Of a stretch of DNA of 64,000 nucleotides, positions 35,929 through 45,419 are shown piece by piece. The notes under the pieces are model-generated. The model ran no database searches. It was not told where the DNA came from and was given only the letters and a program-made list of their open reading frames with translations. The translations under genes and the position numbers were made by a program. Within the stretch, counting starts at the first letter, position 1. Each line of letters opens with the position of its first letter. Location: assembly GCA_014055465.1 (NCBI GenBank), contig WIAF01000003.1:372001-436000 (forward strand), written 5' to 3'. Source of the DNA: Nitrospira sp. CR1.1. Lineage in GTDB: Bacteria > Nitrospirota > Nitrospiria > Nitrospirales > Nitrospiraceae.

Positions 35929-36639
35929 CTACGACCAGCCACCGCCCAGGCCGATTCGAACCATCATCACCACACCCAGGCCGATGCTGGCGAGACAGGC
36001 GAGTCCCTGCACCATCCAATAGGCGCGTGGTCCGACGGTCACGGAATAGATCACCGGGAGGCTGAGCACCGCCCCGACCCCCGCCATGCCGAGAATGGAC
36101 CCGACACCGAATACGACAATATAACCGATCCCCTGGCCGATGCCCGTGACCGTGGACAACACCACCAACATCAACGCGGCCGAACCGGCCAGTCCATGCG
36201 CCATCCCGATCACCAGGGGCCGCATCGATCCCTGATACCAATGCCCATGGGTGTGATCAGCCCGCACGTGGTGACTATGCAAATGCACGTGCGGCTGCCC
36301 CCCATGCTCATGTGTGTGCACATGCCACTGCTCACGATACATCCGGCGAGCCAAGGACAGTCCCAGCGCCACCAGCATCCCTCCGACGGCAAACTCAAAC
36401 AGGTTCGCCATGGATTCGGGAATCGTGAGGTTCAAGGCCAGCAAGAGGGTCCCGACGCACAATAGCATTAGCGTGTGGCCAAGACCCCAGAACAATCCGA
36501 TCGCCGTGGACGCCTGTACGGTGGGTCGCTCGGCCAGCACCGTCGAAAGCGCGGCTAGGTGATCCGCGTCCAGGGCATGACGAAGCCCCAGCACGAATCC
36601 AAGACTGAGTATGGTCAGGGTATGAGGATCAAACATCAC
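35929..36639 (-). CDS. NicO/UreH-type nickel or cobalt permease
   Basis: A 236-residue membrane protein with about six hydrophobic segments. RHALDADHLAAL is the metal-selective motif of NiCoT/NicO/UreH transporters, and GMAHGLAGSAAL is the second conserved motif. A His-rich cytoplasmic loop (HVHTHEHGGQPHVHLHSHHVRADHTHGH) between them probably buffers the metal. It moves Ni2+ or Co2+, direction uncertain. It follows moaA by 56 bp on the same strand, so it may be transcribed with the molybdopterin genes. Confidence 0.85.
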   Translation of the reverse strand: MMFDPHTLTILSLGFVLGLRHALDADHLAALSTVLAERPTVQASTAIGLFWGLGHTLMLLCVGTLLLALNLTIPESMANLFEFAVGGMLVALGLSLARRMYREQWHVHTHEHGGQPHVHLHSHHVRADHTHGHWYQGSMRPLVIGMAHGLAGSAALMLVVLSTVTGIGQGIGYIVVFGVGSILGMAGVGAVLSLPVIYSVTVGPRAYWMVQGLACLASIGLGVVMMVRIGLGGGWS

Positions 36640-36695
36640 TGCTCACGGAGAGGTGCGTCGGCCGATCCGGCAACGGGAGCAGCACACACGGACGG

Positions 36696-37760
36696 TCATC
36701 CCCCTCGCGCATGCATTTCCAGGTGGGGATCTTCACGGAGCCGGTTGATTTCAATGAGGCGTTGTTCACGCAGCCCCAACACTTCCAGCGCCTTGCGTTC
36801 TTCCGCGCCTCGATCAGCCCGTCCCTCCCAGGCCGCGATGATCAGCGCTTTCAGTTCGTCCCGGGTGCGGCCCTGCCGGAGCGGCGCGCGGAGATCCAGG
36901 CCGTCCTTCGCATAGAGACAGAGGTACCACATGCCGTCCGCCGTCAACCGGCTGCGATCACAGGAACGACAGAATGGCGTGGTGGTCGAGGGAATGATGC
37001 CGAAGGTGGTCCCATCCGGCAACACAAACCGCTCTGCCGGTGCGACGCTATTCTCCACAACCGGTTGGACGTCGCCATAGTGGCGGCCGATCAGGTCCAG
37101 CATCTCCGCCCTCGACAGCACTTGCTTCATGGACCAATCCGTCGCGCCGCCGACATCCATATATTCGATGAACCGCACCTCACCGCCAACCGTTTTTCCG
37201 TACTCGATGAGGTCGATGAGTTCATCGTCGTTATAGCCCTTGATGACCACGGTGTCGAACTTCAGCGATGGAAACCCGGCTTGCACCACCGCCTTGATGC
37301 CGTCAAACACCTGGTGATGGAGATCCCGCTTGGTCAGGGTCCGGAATCGGTCGGCGCGGAGGGTGTCCAGGCTGATGGTCACGCGATTCAGTCCGGCAAA
37401 CGAGAGATCCGCGGCCTGGTCTGCCATGAGGACGCCGTTGCTGGTGAGGGCAATCTCGGTGATTCGGCGATTTTCTGACAGCTGCCTGACAAATCTCGGC
37501 AGATCCCGCCGCAACAGCGGCTCCCCGCCCGTGAGACGAACCTTGTCCACGCCTAACTCGGTAAAAACCGCCGTGAGCTCGGCCATCTCCTCGAAGGTCA
37601 GAATGGTATCGCGCGGCAACCAGGCGTAATCATCTTCGGGCATACAATACTTGCACCGAAGGTTACAGCGGTCGGTCACGGAGAGGCGCAGGCTGCGGAG
37701 CGGACGCCCCAACCGGTCGTAGATCGTGGGAGCGGGTGTATCGAGCGCGCTGTGGTCCAT
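36696..37760 (-). CDS. moaA: GTP 3',8-cyclase MoaA
   Basis: A 354-residue radical SAM enzyme that converts GTP to 3',8-cH2GTP, the first step of molybdenum cofactor synthesis. N-terminal Cys32, 36 and 39 (CNLRCKYC) hold the SAM cluster; the C-terminal cluster is FCRSCDRSRLTADGMWYLCLY. It ends in Gly-Gly, as required for activity. It lies 48 bp downstream of moaE on the minus strand. Length and motifs are complete. Confidence 0.96.
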   Translation of the reverse strand: MDHSALDTPAPTIYDRLGRPLRSLRLSVTDRCNLRCKYCMPEDDYAWLPRDTILTFEEMAELTAVFTELGVDKVRLTGGEPLLRRDLPRFVRQLSENRRITEIALTSNGVLMADQAADLSFAGLNRVTISLDTLRADRFRTLTKRDLHHQVFDGIKAVVQAGFPSLKFDTVVIKGYNDDELIDLIEYGKTVGGEVRFIEYMDVGGATDWSMKQVLSRAEMLDLIGRHYGDVQPVVENSVAPAERFVLPDGTTFGIIPSTTTPFCRSCDRSRLTADGMWYLCLYAKDGLDLRAPLRQGRTRDELKALIIAAWEGRADRGAEERKALEVLGLREQRLIEINRLREDPHLEMHARGG

Positions 37761-37808
37761 AGTAACTCGAGGGCGAAGGCCCCTTCCCCTGTGGCCGGTC
37801 CGGAGTGG

Positions 37809-38282
37809 CTACGGGTGCTCCTCGACCCACACCTCTCCTTCGGGGGTGTGTTCGAGTTTCCAAATCGGCGTGATTTGCTTCAATTCGTCAATAGCCCATT
37901 TACAGGCCTGAAAGGCCTCGGCTCGATGCTCCGCGCCGGCGATAATCAACACAATGTTGTCGCCGATGCCGATCTCGCCGTACCGGTGCAGGATCAACAG
38001 TTCGATGATGCCAAAATCCTTCAGCGCGCGTTCGCGAATCTCACGCAATTTTTTCTGCGCCATGCCCTCGTAATGCTCGAAGGTGATGCCATCGACATCC
38101 TTGCCCTTCGAACGATCCCTGGCAGTCCCGAGAAAAATCGCAATGCCGCCGATGCGCTTGGAACGCGCGCGCACACGGCGGAGTTCTTCGTCGATCGAAA
38201 AATCTTCGCGCTGTACCCGCACCAGCATTGCGTCATCGCCGGTAACGGGCTGGTCGGCTTTCGTGACCTGTTCAAGACTCAT
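37809..38282 (-). CDS. moaE: Molybdopterin synthase catalytic subunit MoaE
   Basis: A 157-residue protein that, with MoaD thiocarboxylate, converts cyclic pyranopterin monophosphate to molybdopterin. GGIAIFLGTARDRSKGKDVDGITFEHYEGMA and HRYGEIGIGDNIVLIIAGAEHRAEAFQACKWAIDELKQITPIWKLE are standard, and the catalytic lysines are present. An N-terminal extension of about 20 residues is unusual but not disruptive. It is separated from moaD by 150 bp containing palindromic element B. Confidence 0.95.
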   Translation of the reverse strand: MSLEQVTKADQPVTGDDAMLVRVQREDFSIDEELRRVRARSKRIGGIAIFLGTARDRSKGKDVDGITFEHYEGMAQKKLREIRERALKDFGIIELLILHRYGEIGIGDNIVLIIAGAEHRAEAFQACKWAIDELKQITPIWKLEHTPEGEVWVEEHP

Positions 38283-38321
38283 CGATTATGTCCCTCCGGT
38301 TTGCCATGGGTTCTCTCAGGA

Positions 38322-38441
38322 AGGATGCTCAACAAGCCTGTCCGGCAAGGCCGCAGCACGCGCAGAGGCCGAGGGTACGATTTGGGTACGTCGAGCCGAC
38401 GCGCAACGCGCGAACGCCGCTGGCAGGCTTGTTCACCATCC
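38322..38441. repeat. Long palindromic intergenic element B, overlapping the moaD stop
   Basis: Left arm GGATGCTCAACAAGCCTG (38322-38339) and right arm at 38424-38441 are complementary at 16 of 18 positions. The interior has CAAGGCCGCAGC, GGTACG...GTACGTCGAGCC and GAACGCCGCTGG, shared with the elements at 33967 and 39835. The right arm contains the moaD stop and its last two codons, Gly-Trp. Confidence 0.85.
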
Positions 38442-38696
38442 GTCACTCCCACCGGCAAACGGCGGTAATAAAGCAATTTCATCCCCATCCTGCACTTCAA
38501 GGTCCTCATGCGCAATATCCTGATTGACCGACACGAGGACTTTCTTCTTCTGCAGCAATTCGCCGATCTTCGGGTAGGCGGCCTCGATCACCGCCACCAA
38601 ATCCTTCACACGCCGGCCATCGGGCAAGGCCAGCGAGAGGGCGCCTTGATTGCCCGCCAACATTTTTGTCATCCCGAACAGGCGCACCGTCACCAT
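38433..38696 (-). CDS. moaD: Molybdopterin synthase sulfur carrier subunit MoaD, C-terminally extended
   Basis: An 87-residue ubiquitin-fold protein (VRLFGMTKMLAGN ... VNQDIAHEDLEVQDGDEIALLPPFAGG). MoaD must end in Gly-Gly so that its C-terminus can be adenylated and thiocarboxylated. Here Gly82-Gly83 are followed by Ser-Asp-Gly-Trp before the stop. The Gly-Trp codons and the stop lie in palindromic element B, so an insertion probably replaced the original end. The protein may need trimming, or may be impaired. The start is ATG 38696 (no strong RBS); the frame is open into moaC. Confidence 0.9.
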   Translation of the reverse strand: MVTVRLFGMTKMLAGNQGALSLALPDGRRVKDLVAVIEAAYPKIGELLQKKKVLVSVNQDIAHEDLEVQDGDEIALLPPFAGGSDGW

Positions 38697-38731
38697 GGTA
38701 CCGCTCCATTCTGATAGGCAACGGCCGCCCC

Positions 38732-39232
38732 TTACACGGGAACCGGGCGTTGATAGGTGCCGGATTTCCCGCCGGACTTGGTCAATAAACAGATCTCGCC
38801 GAAGCTCATCCCTCGATCCACCGCCTTGCACATATCATAGATCGTCAACGCGGCCACCGAGGCGGCCGTCATGGCTTCCATTTCGACGCCCGTCGGCCCC
38901 GTGGTCTTGGCCGTGGCCGTAATCAGAATCGAGCAGCGTCCCTCGCGATCCGGCTGAGTGATTTCTTGAAAGGAAATATCGACGCTCGTCAACATAATGG
39001 GATGGCACATGGGAATCAGATCCGGCGTCTTCTTCGCCCCCATCACACCCGCCACCTGGGCAACGGACAACACATCGCCCTTGGTGATCTTTCCTTGCTG
39101 AATCTTTTCAAGGGTTTCCGGCTGAAGAAACACGATGGCTTGCGCGGTGGCCAGTCGCTCAGTCGAGGCCTTGGCCCCGACATCGACCATCCGTGCCCGC
39201 CCTGATTCGTTGAAATGCGTAAACTCGGCCAT
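38732..39232 (-). CDS. moaC: Cyclic pyranopterin monophosphate synthase MoaC
   Basis: A 166-residue protein that turns 3',8-cH2GTP into cyclic pyranopterin monophosphate. Motifs include FNESGRARMVDVG, KGDVLSVAQVAGVMGAKKTPDLIPMCHPI, and TGPTGVEMEAMTAASVAALTIYDMCKAVDRGM with the active-site residues; the C-terminal KSGG is present. It is the first gene of the moaC-moaD-moaE-moaA group and lies 35 bp upstream of moaD. Confidence 0.96.
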   Translation of the reverse strand: MAEFTHFNESGRARMVDVGAKASTERLATAQAIVFLQPETLEKIQQGKITKGDVLSVAQVAGVMGAKKTPDLIPMCHPIMLTSVDISFQEITQPDREGRCSILITATAKTTGPTGVEMEAMTAASVAALTIYDMCKAVDRGMSFGEICLLTKSGGKSGTYQRPVPV

Positions 39233-39445
39233 TCTTTATGCCAAATCAGCTGGTTGTCGCATCAAAACCGCCGAATTATAGGAGCCGGTGAAAATGGGAG
39301 TCAAGCCACGTGCGGGGAACACCCCTCGGTAACCATGTGCCACGAGGTCACTCTTCTCCCAGGAGCCACCGCCCCGGTGCAATGCCGTCCGGGATCGAGT
39401 ACAGTGGGCCACTGCTACACACTTGTGTCGGGGGGTGAAAGACGC

Positions 39446-39757
39446 ATGTCGATGTTGAAACGCCCGGAATTGGAAAAAGATAACCCCGTGGCTCCCCAGA
39501 TCTATGTCGGGCCGCGAAGAAAGCGGGCCATGGCGCGCGCGGCTTCGTTCGAGCCAAGGGGGGAGCAAGACGGAATCACAGCCAGGCTGCAACGGTTGGT
39601 AGAGGCGGCGGAGCAATTCGTACACAGCATGCCGCCGGTGCAGGAAACAGACAGGGAACGCACCGCGCTGCTGGAAGCGATTTCCCACGCCCAAGGCTGT
39701 CTATCGATTGAGGACGGCCATGTGACGCGCTCACGGCGGGCTTCAAAAAAACGCTAG
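39446..39757 (+). CDS. Hypothetical protein
   Basis: A 103-residue charged soluble protein (MSMLKRPELEKDNPVAPQIYVGPRRKRAMARAASF ... SRRASKKR), rich in Arg, Lys and Ala with a predicted helical middle (ARLQRLVEAAEQFVHSM). No family is recognised. ATG 39446 follows GGGGTGAAAG at reasonable spacing; the frame is open further upstream into the divergent moaC promoter region. A strong hairpin follows at 39770-39797, supporting a genuine transcript end. Confidence 0.55.
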   Translation: MSMLKRPELEKDNPVAPQIYVGPRRKRAMARAASFEPRGEQDGITARLQRLVEAAEQFVHSMPPVQETDRERTALLEAISHAQGCLSIEDGHVTRSRRASKKR

Positions 39758-39769
39758 CCCATAAACAAC

Positions 39770-39797
39770 GGGGGCAGCCACCCGTGTGACTGCCCCC
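39770..39797 (+). terminator. Hairpin after the hypothetical gene
   Basis: GGGGGCAG and CTGCCCCC form a perfect 8-bp stem with a 12-base loop, 12 bp after the stop codon. The following AATAGCAATA is A-rich rather than a T-run, so factor-independent termination is uncertain. Confidence 0.45.
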
Positions 39798-39834
39798 AAT
39801 AGCAATACCGATCCGTTCACAATTCTCGAGGCCC

Positions 39835-39958
39835 GCGGGATGTTCAAAAATCCGGTCCAGCAAGGCCGCAACGAGGGAAGAGGTGAGCCCTACTCGTGCC
39901 GTACGTTGATCCTCTGAACGACGTGAGAACGAAGCTGGCGGGCTGTTTCAACATTCCG
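39835..39958. repeat. Long palindromic intergenic element C
   Basis: Left arm from 39835 (GCGGGATGTTCAAAAATCC) and right arm ending at 39959 are complementary at about 15 of 19 positions. The core has CAGCAAGGCCGCAACG and GAACGAAGCTGG, matching the blocks in elements A and B. The right arm abuts, sharing one base with, the TAG stop of the Tim44-like gene. Confidence 0.75.
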
Positions 39959-40990
39959 CTATGACACCTGCTGAATGGCTGACAAGAGCCACTTCCCCGC
40001 CCCGAACCGCATGAAGGTCCACACTTCCGTCGTTTCGACCGGCAGTTCAGCATTACCCTCGACGATGTACCCCGGTTCACCCGGCTGCTTCGCGAGAGAA
40101 ATGGTGTAATCCCTGGCGCTCCAGCCAAGACTGACCGTGGCATACTGCGTCGCGCCTTCGCTCCAGGACTCGCGGACTTCCGCCCGTCCCAGGACCACCT
40201 CTTCCACACGATTCGCGACACCCTCGCTGGCCTGCTCGGCCAGACCGGTGCTGAAATAGTCCAACATTTCGGGTGTGACCAGTCGCCGCAAGCCCGCCAG
40301 ATCCTGTTGGCTCCAGGCCGTTTGAATATCCGTCAGCGCCTGCTGAAACGCCGCCTTATCTGCCGGGGTGATCTCGTCTTCAACAGCGGCCGCCCCGAAT
40401 CCTGCGCGCGACGATTCGGCCAGCAGCGAGCCGCTCGCGGCACTGGTTCGAGAAAGACCGGAAAAATTGGGCGCCGGCGTCCGCCGTGGTCGCATGTACC
40501 ACCAGAGCGCCGCGCCGCCCATCACCATCAGCAGCAACATCATGCCACTGGAGCTGGAGCCTGAGCCGCCCGCCGCCTGCTCCCCTTCACCACCTTCAGT
40601 TGTGCGCGCGCTTGTGTCGGTCGCGCCAAAAATCATGTGTCCCAGCCACGTTCCCGCGAGACCACCGGCGATGCCGGCGAGGAGCGGATTGCGCTGAATC
40701 CATGACGGCTGCGCCGCAGGCGCCGGTCGGGATGCACTTGAGGGGTTGCCAGCCATCGAAGGCGGCGGGGCTGTCGAAGGCCTGGCCGTGGTGGATTGCT
40801 CAATCGGCTTGGCGCCATTGTCCTGGTACGTTCGCGATCCGCGACTGCCCATGCTCCCTGACGAACCACTGCTGCGCGATCCGCTGGAGAATCCTCCACC
40901 TGATCCCCCTCGCGCCTTCGCGAAAGAAATCGTCGGCACGCCGACCAACATCACCACGAGACATGCGGCTAGAAGCTTGGTTGTGTTCAA
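39959..40990 (-). CDS. Tim44-like domain membrane protein
   Basis: A 343-residue protein with a signal or anchor (LLAACLVVMLVGVPTISFAKA), a Gly/Ser-rich low-complexity stretch, a Pro-rich linker, and two further hydrophobic segments (NPLLAGIAGGLAGTWLGHMIFGA; GMMLLLMVMGGAALWWYMRP). The C-terminal domain, from about 215, has the Tim44/MBA1 alpha-beta layout (AFQQALTDIQTAWSQQDLAGLRRLVTPEMLDYF ... VWTFMRFGAGKWLLSAIQQV). Bacterial members are of unknown role at the inner membrane. TTG 40990, preceded by AAAGGA, was chosen; the frame is open to 41017. Confidence 0.8.
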   Translation of the reverse strand: MNTTKLLAACLVVMLVGVPTISFAKARGGSGGGFSSGSRSSGSSGSMGSRGSRTYQDNGAKPIEQSTTARPSTAPPPSMAGNPSSASRPAPAAQPSWIQRNPLLAGIAGGLAGTWLGHMIFGATDTSARTTEGGEGEQAAGGSGSSSSGMMLLLMVMGGAALWWYMRPRRTPAPNFSGLSRTSAASGSLLAESSRAGFGAAAVEDEITPADKAAFQQALTDIQTAWSQQDLAGLRRLVTPEMLDYFSTGLAEQASEGVANRVEEVVLGRAEVRESWSEGATQYATVSLGWSARDYTISLAKQPGEPGYIVEGNAELPVETTEVWTFMRFGAGKWLLSAIQQVS

Positions 40991-41197
40991 GTTGATATCC
41001 TTTCGCCAAACGATCAAGTCATTTCCATGCTGACTACTCCATCATCCTAGCAGGCTGGAACGGAGAACACCAACCGGTCAGCCAGTCCCACGACGCGAAG
41101 GCATGACGCGTGGCGTTCCGGTAAGGTAGCCTACACGCATGGCATGCAGTCAAGAGCAGTGAGCCGCGCTGCGACATTCCCAGAGAAAGGTGACGTC

Positions 41198-41347
41198 GTG
41201 AAACCAGGGTATCGCCTGATCGTGGTGGATAAAGATGGGGTGCTGGTCTCAGAATTTCAACTGACCGAGCAGGCGCTCGCTAGGCCCGAAGCCTTCGTGG
41301 CCGCGCTCAAGGACTCCATCGAGGAGATCGAGAACGCGGAACCGTGA
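41198..41347 (+). CDS. Small hypothetical protein (49 aa)
   Basis: GTG 41198 is preceded by AGAAAGG at ideal spacing. The product (VKPGYRLIVVDKDGVLVSEF ... IEEIENAEP) has a beta-beta-alpha character with a negatively charged tail. No family is recognised. It lies between the Tim44-like gene's promoter region and the CRISPR trailer. The frame opens at 41144, which would add 18 residues with no better start site. Confidence 0.45.
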   Translation: MKPGYRLIVVDKDGVLVSEFQLTEQALARPEAFVAALKDSIEEIENAEP

Positions 41348-41449
41348 AGGCTAAGGCTGCATGATCATCTGACGATACTAACCTCGATCATTCTCTCGAA
41401 CGCTCCATAAATCTCTGTGCTACCTGGTCTGGCTCCCGGTGGCTATATT

Positions 41450-41478
41450 AAAGTGCTTCCCACCAGCGTGAGGAACAC
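41450..41478 (-). repeat. Degenerate CRISPR repeat at the trailer end
   Basis: Aligned with the array repeat, 19 of 29 positions match, with the strongest agreement in the last third (GAGGAACAC). The gap to the first perfect repeat is 33 bp, close to the 32-bp spacers. It is the expected decayed oldest repeat. Confidence 0.5.
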
Positions 41479-41511
41479 GTGTGTCCTCCATGTACGGAAT
41501 GACCCGCCAAC

Positions 41512-44102
41512 CGGTTCATCCCCACTCGCGCGGGGAACACTAAAAAAACTCGTACGCTATCACCCCGAACTACGGTTCATCCCCACTCGCGCGGGGAACA
41601 CAAGAGCGGCACCGGCAAAACCACGCCGATTGTCCGGTTCATCCCCACTCGCGCGGGGAACACAATTACATAGGGCGATACAAGAAAAAGAAAGCCGGTT
41701 CATCCCCACTCGCGCGGGGAACACATTCACCGCCTGCACCACAAGAATCTGGATCTCGGTTCATCCCCACTCGCGCGGGGAACACTCGTTCACGGCTCTC
41801 GCCTATACGTTCACGTACGGTTCATCCCCACTCGCGCGGGGAACACGGTTTTATCGAACACGATCTTGACGACATCCACGGTTCATCCCCACTCGCGCGG
41901 GGAACACGTTAACGGGCAGATCCCGCACTATGACCCGGCGGTTCATCCCCACTCGCGCGGGGAACACAGACAAGCGATGAGTTATCGCAATTCGAAACTC
42001 GGTTCATCCCCACTCGCGCGGGGAACACAAGGCCAAACCGAGAAGTGGTTAGGTGAGCATCGGTTCATCCCCACTCGCGCGGGGAACACTGGTGCCTGTT
42101 TACCGTGGAACGTTACGCGGGCGGTTCATCCCCACTCGCGCGGGGAACACTAAATTCCCTGGCGCTTGGCCATGCACGATCTCGGTTCATCCCCACTCGC
42201 GCGGGGAACACGCATATTCGCCGACTGGAATCCCGCCAAATCACGGTTCATCCCCACTCGCGCGGGGAACACGGATAATAATCGTTGCATACTCCACCGT
42301 TCGCCGGTTCATCCCCACTCGCGCGGGGAACACTCAGCGAACCCAAGCACCATCTCCCGAAAATCCGGTTCATCCCCACTCGCGCGGGGAACACAAATCC
42401 ACGGTGTACTCGACTTCCCCGGTTTCCGGTTCATCCCCACTCGCGCGGGGAACACCAATCGCGAGCGCGCATCGAAGAGAACCGCGGCGGTTCATCCCCA
42501 CTCGCGCGGGGAACACGTTCCATCCCCGCGACTTCAGTCCGAACGGGTCGGTTCATCCCCACTCGCGCGGGGAACACGGCAATGCGAATGGCTCCCGCGT
42601 AATCAGTGTCGGTTCATCCCCACTCGCGCGGGGAACACCTGGCCGTTGACCCGGGCAGTGAGTCGTGACACGGTTCATCCCCACTCGCGCGGGGAACACG
42701 GCCAGGACGCGAACGAGGTCCTAGAGGAAGTCGGTTCATCCCCACTCGCGCGGGGAACACGTACATACAAAGGCTCTCACGCGCACTCGCGTCGGTTCAT
42801 CCCCACTCGCGCGGGGAACACCCTCGCACTGTTGCCCTATGAGGGAGAATATTAGGTTCATCCCCACTCGCGCGGGGAACACGTGGCCCCCAATTCGCCG
42901 AGGTACTGTTCGAACGGTTCATCCCCACTCGCGCGGGGAACACTACGCCGAGATAACCTGTGGTGGTTGCGCGATCGGTTCATCCCCACTCGCGCGGGGA
43001 ACACATATGCAGAACTGGACAGAGAAAATACGGCAGCGGTTCATCCCCACTCGCGCGGGGAACACGCAATGTGCCCCTTGTCCGGGCGGTGTCGATTCGG
43101 TTCATCCCCACTCGCGCGGGGAACACGAGACGGTCAGCAGCTGGCGCGTCTGCAGATCCGGTTCATCCCCACTCGCGCGGGGAACACGTCAAGGACATAT
43201 TTTTGACGCGTCAATAATCCGGTTCATCCCCACTCGCGCGGGGAACACATTCGAGACGCCTACGGGGTGCATCAGTACTACGGTTCATCCCCACTCGCGC
43301 GGGGAACACGGCAATGTTGCGGGAAAGGTGCTGAATCATGACGGTTCATCCCCACTCGCGCGGGGAACACGCCAGCAACAGGGCGCATAATAGTAACGCC
43401 ACCGGTTCATCCCCACTCGCGCGGGGAACACCACCACGGCCGCAAGGTCATCCGTCACGATGCCGGTTCATCCCCACTCGCGCGGGGAACACAACGCGGA
43501 GATCATAGAAGGCCCGCTCCAAGACGGTTCATCCCCACTCGCGCGGGGAACACCCCATCATGATCGTGGTGATTTGATCCCAGGTCGGTTCATCCCCACT
43601 CGCGCGGGGAACACTTAAAAGCACAGAAGCCTGAAGAAAGGCGTCTCGGTTCATCCCCACTCGCGCGGGGAACACATCGTCTGCCCCGGCGTCACGAAGA
43701 GTACAGCCGGTTCATCCCCACTCGCGCGGGGAACACAAGGTCCAACCGTCTCAGTTCGCCATCGACGACGGTTCATCCCCACTCGCGCGGGGAACACTGG
43801 TGCCTGTTTACCGTGGAACGTTACGCGGGCGGTTCATCCCCACTCGCGCGGGGAACACACGGCTCCGGCGTTGCTGCCCGCTGACTGGCCCGGTTCATCC
43901 CCACTCGCGCGGGGAACACGGGAGGATTGCATGCGAGGACTCACCCGCCTACGGTTCATCCCCACTCGCGCGGGGAACACGACTAACGATTAGCCCACAG
44001 GAGGAACTATGGCGGTTCATCCCCACTCGCGCGGGGAACACTATATCCAGCCGGCCAAGTTTTTGGTGGGTGGCGGTTCATCCCCACTCGCGCGGGGAAC
44101 AC
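41512..44102 (-). CRISPR. Type I-E CRISPR array, 43 repeats and 42 spacers
   Basis: A 29-bp repeat (CGGTTCATCCCC ... CGCGGGGAACAC on this strand, GTGTTCCCCGCGCGAG... on the other) recurs every 61 bp from 41512 to 44074, giving 32-bp spacers. The reverse-strand form is the classic I-E repeat, so crRNA transcription runs leftward from the cas2 side. All copies seen are identical except the one at 42854, whose first base on this strand is A rather than C. Spacers at 42090-42121 and 43798-43829 are identical. Spacer sources could not be searched. Reading frames across the array (HPHSRGEH repeats) are artefacts. Confidence 0.99.
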
Positions 44103-44182
44103 ACTTCCTTCATCACATTGATCTACCAGGACAAATCATTGCCCATAAATTCTACCGACTAACTTCGCGGCAAGACCCCCAG
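44103..44182 (-). promoter_or_regulatory. CRISPR leader
   Basis: About 80 bp between the newest repeat and the cas2 stop, visibly richer in A+T than the flanks (for example AATCATTGCCCATAAATTC). Its position next to cas2 and the leader-proximal repeat makes it the integration leader and probable array promoter. On the minus strand TAGAAT could be a -10 box, but no well-spaced -35 is evident. An IHF site could not be assigned. Confidence 0.6.
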
Positions 44183-45395
<1,213 letters not shown>

Positions 45396-45419
45396 GCTGG
45401 GACTCCAACTTTCTTCGCC

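Noticed and set aside
34952-36022. A 356-codon plus-strand frame over the metallo-beta-lactamase gene
   Set aside because: Antisense to a gene with a complete THLHFDHI metal site.
39835-39958. Palindromic element considered as a small RNA gene or attachment site
   Set aside because: Shared arms and core with two other elements make a dispersed repeat family the better explanation; no promoter or integrase is present.
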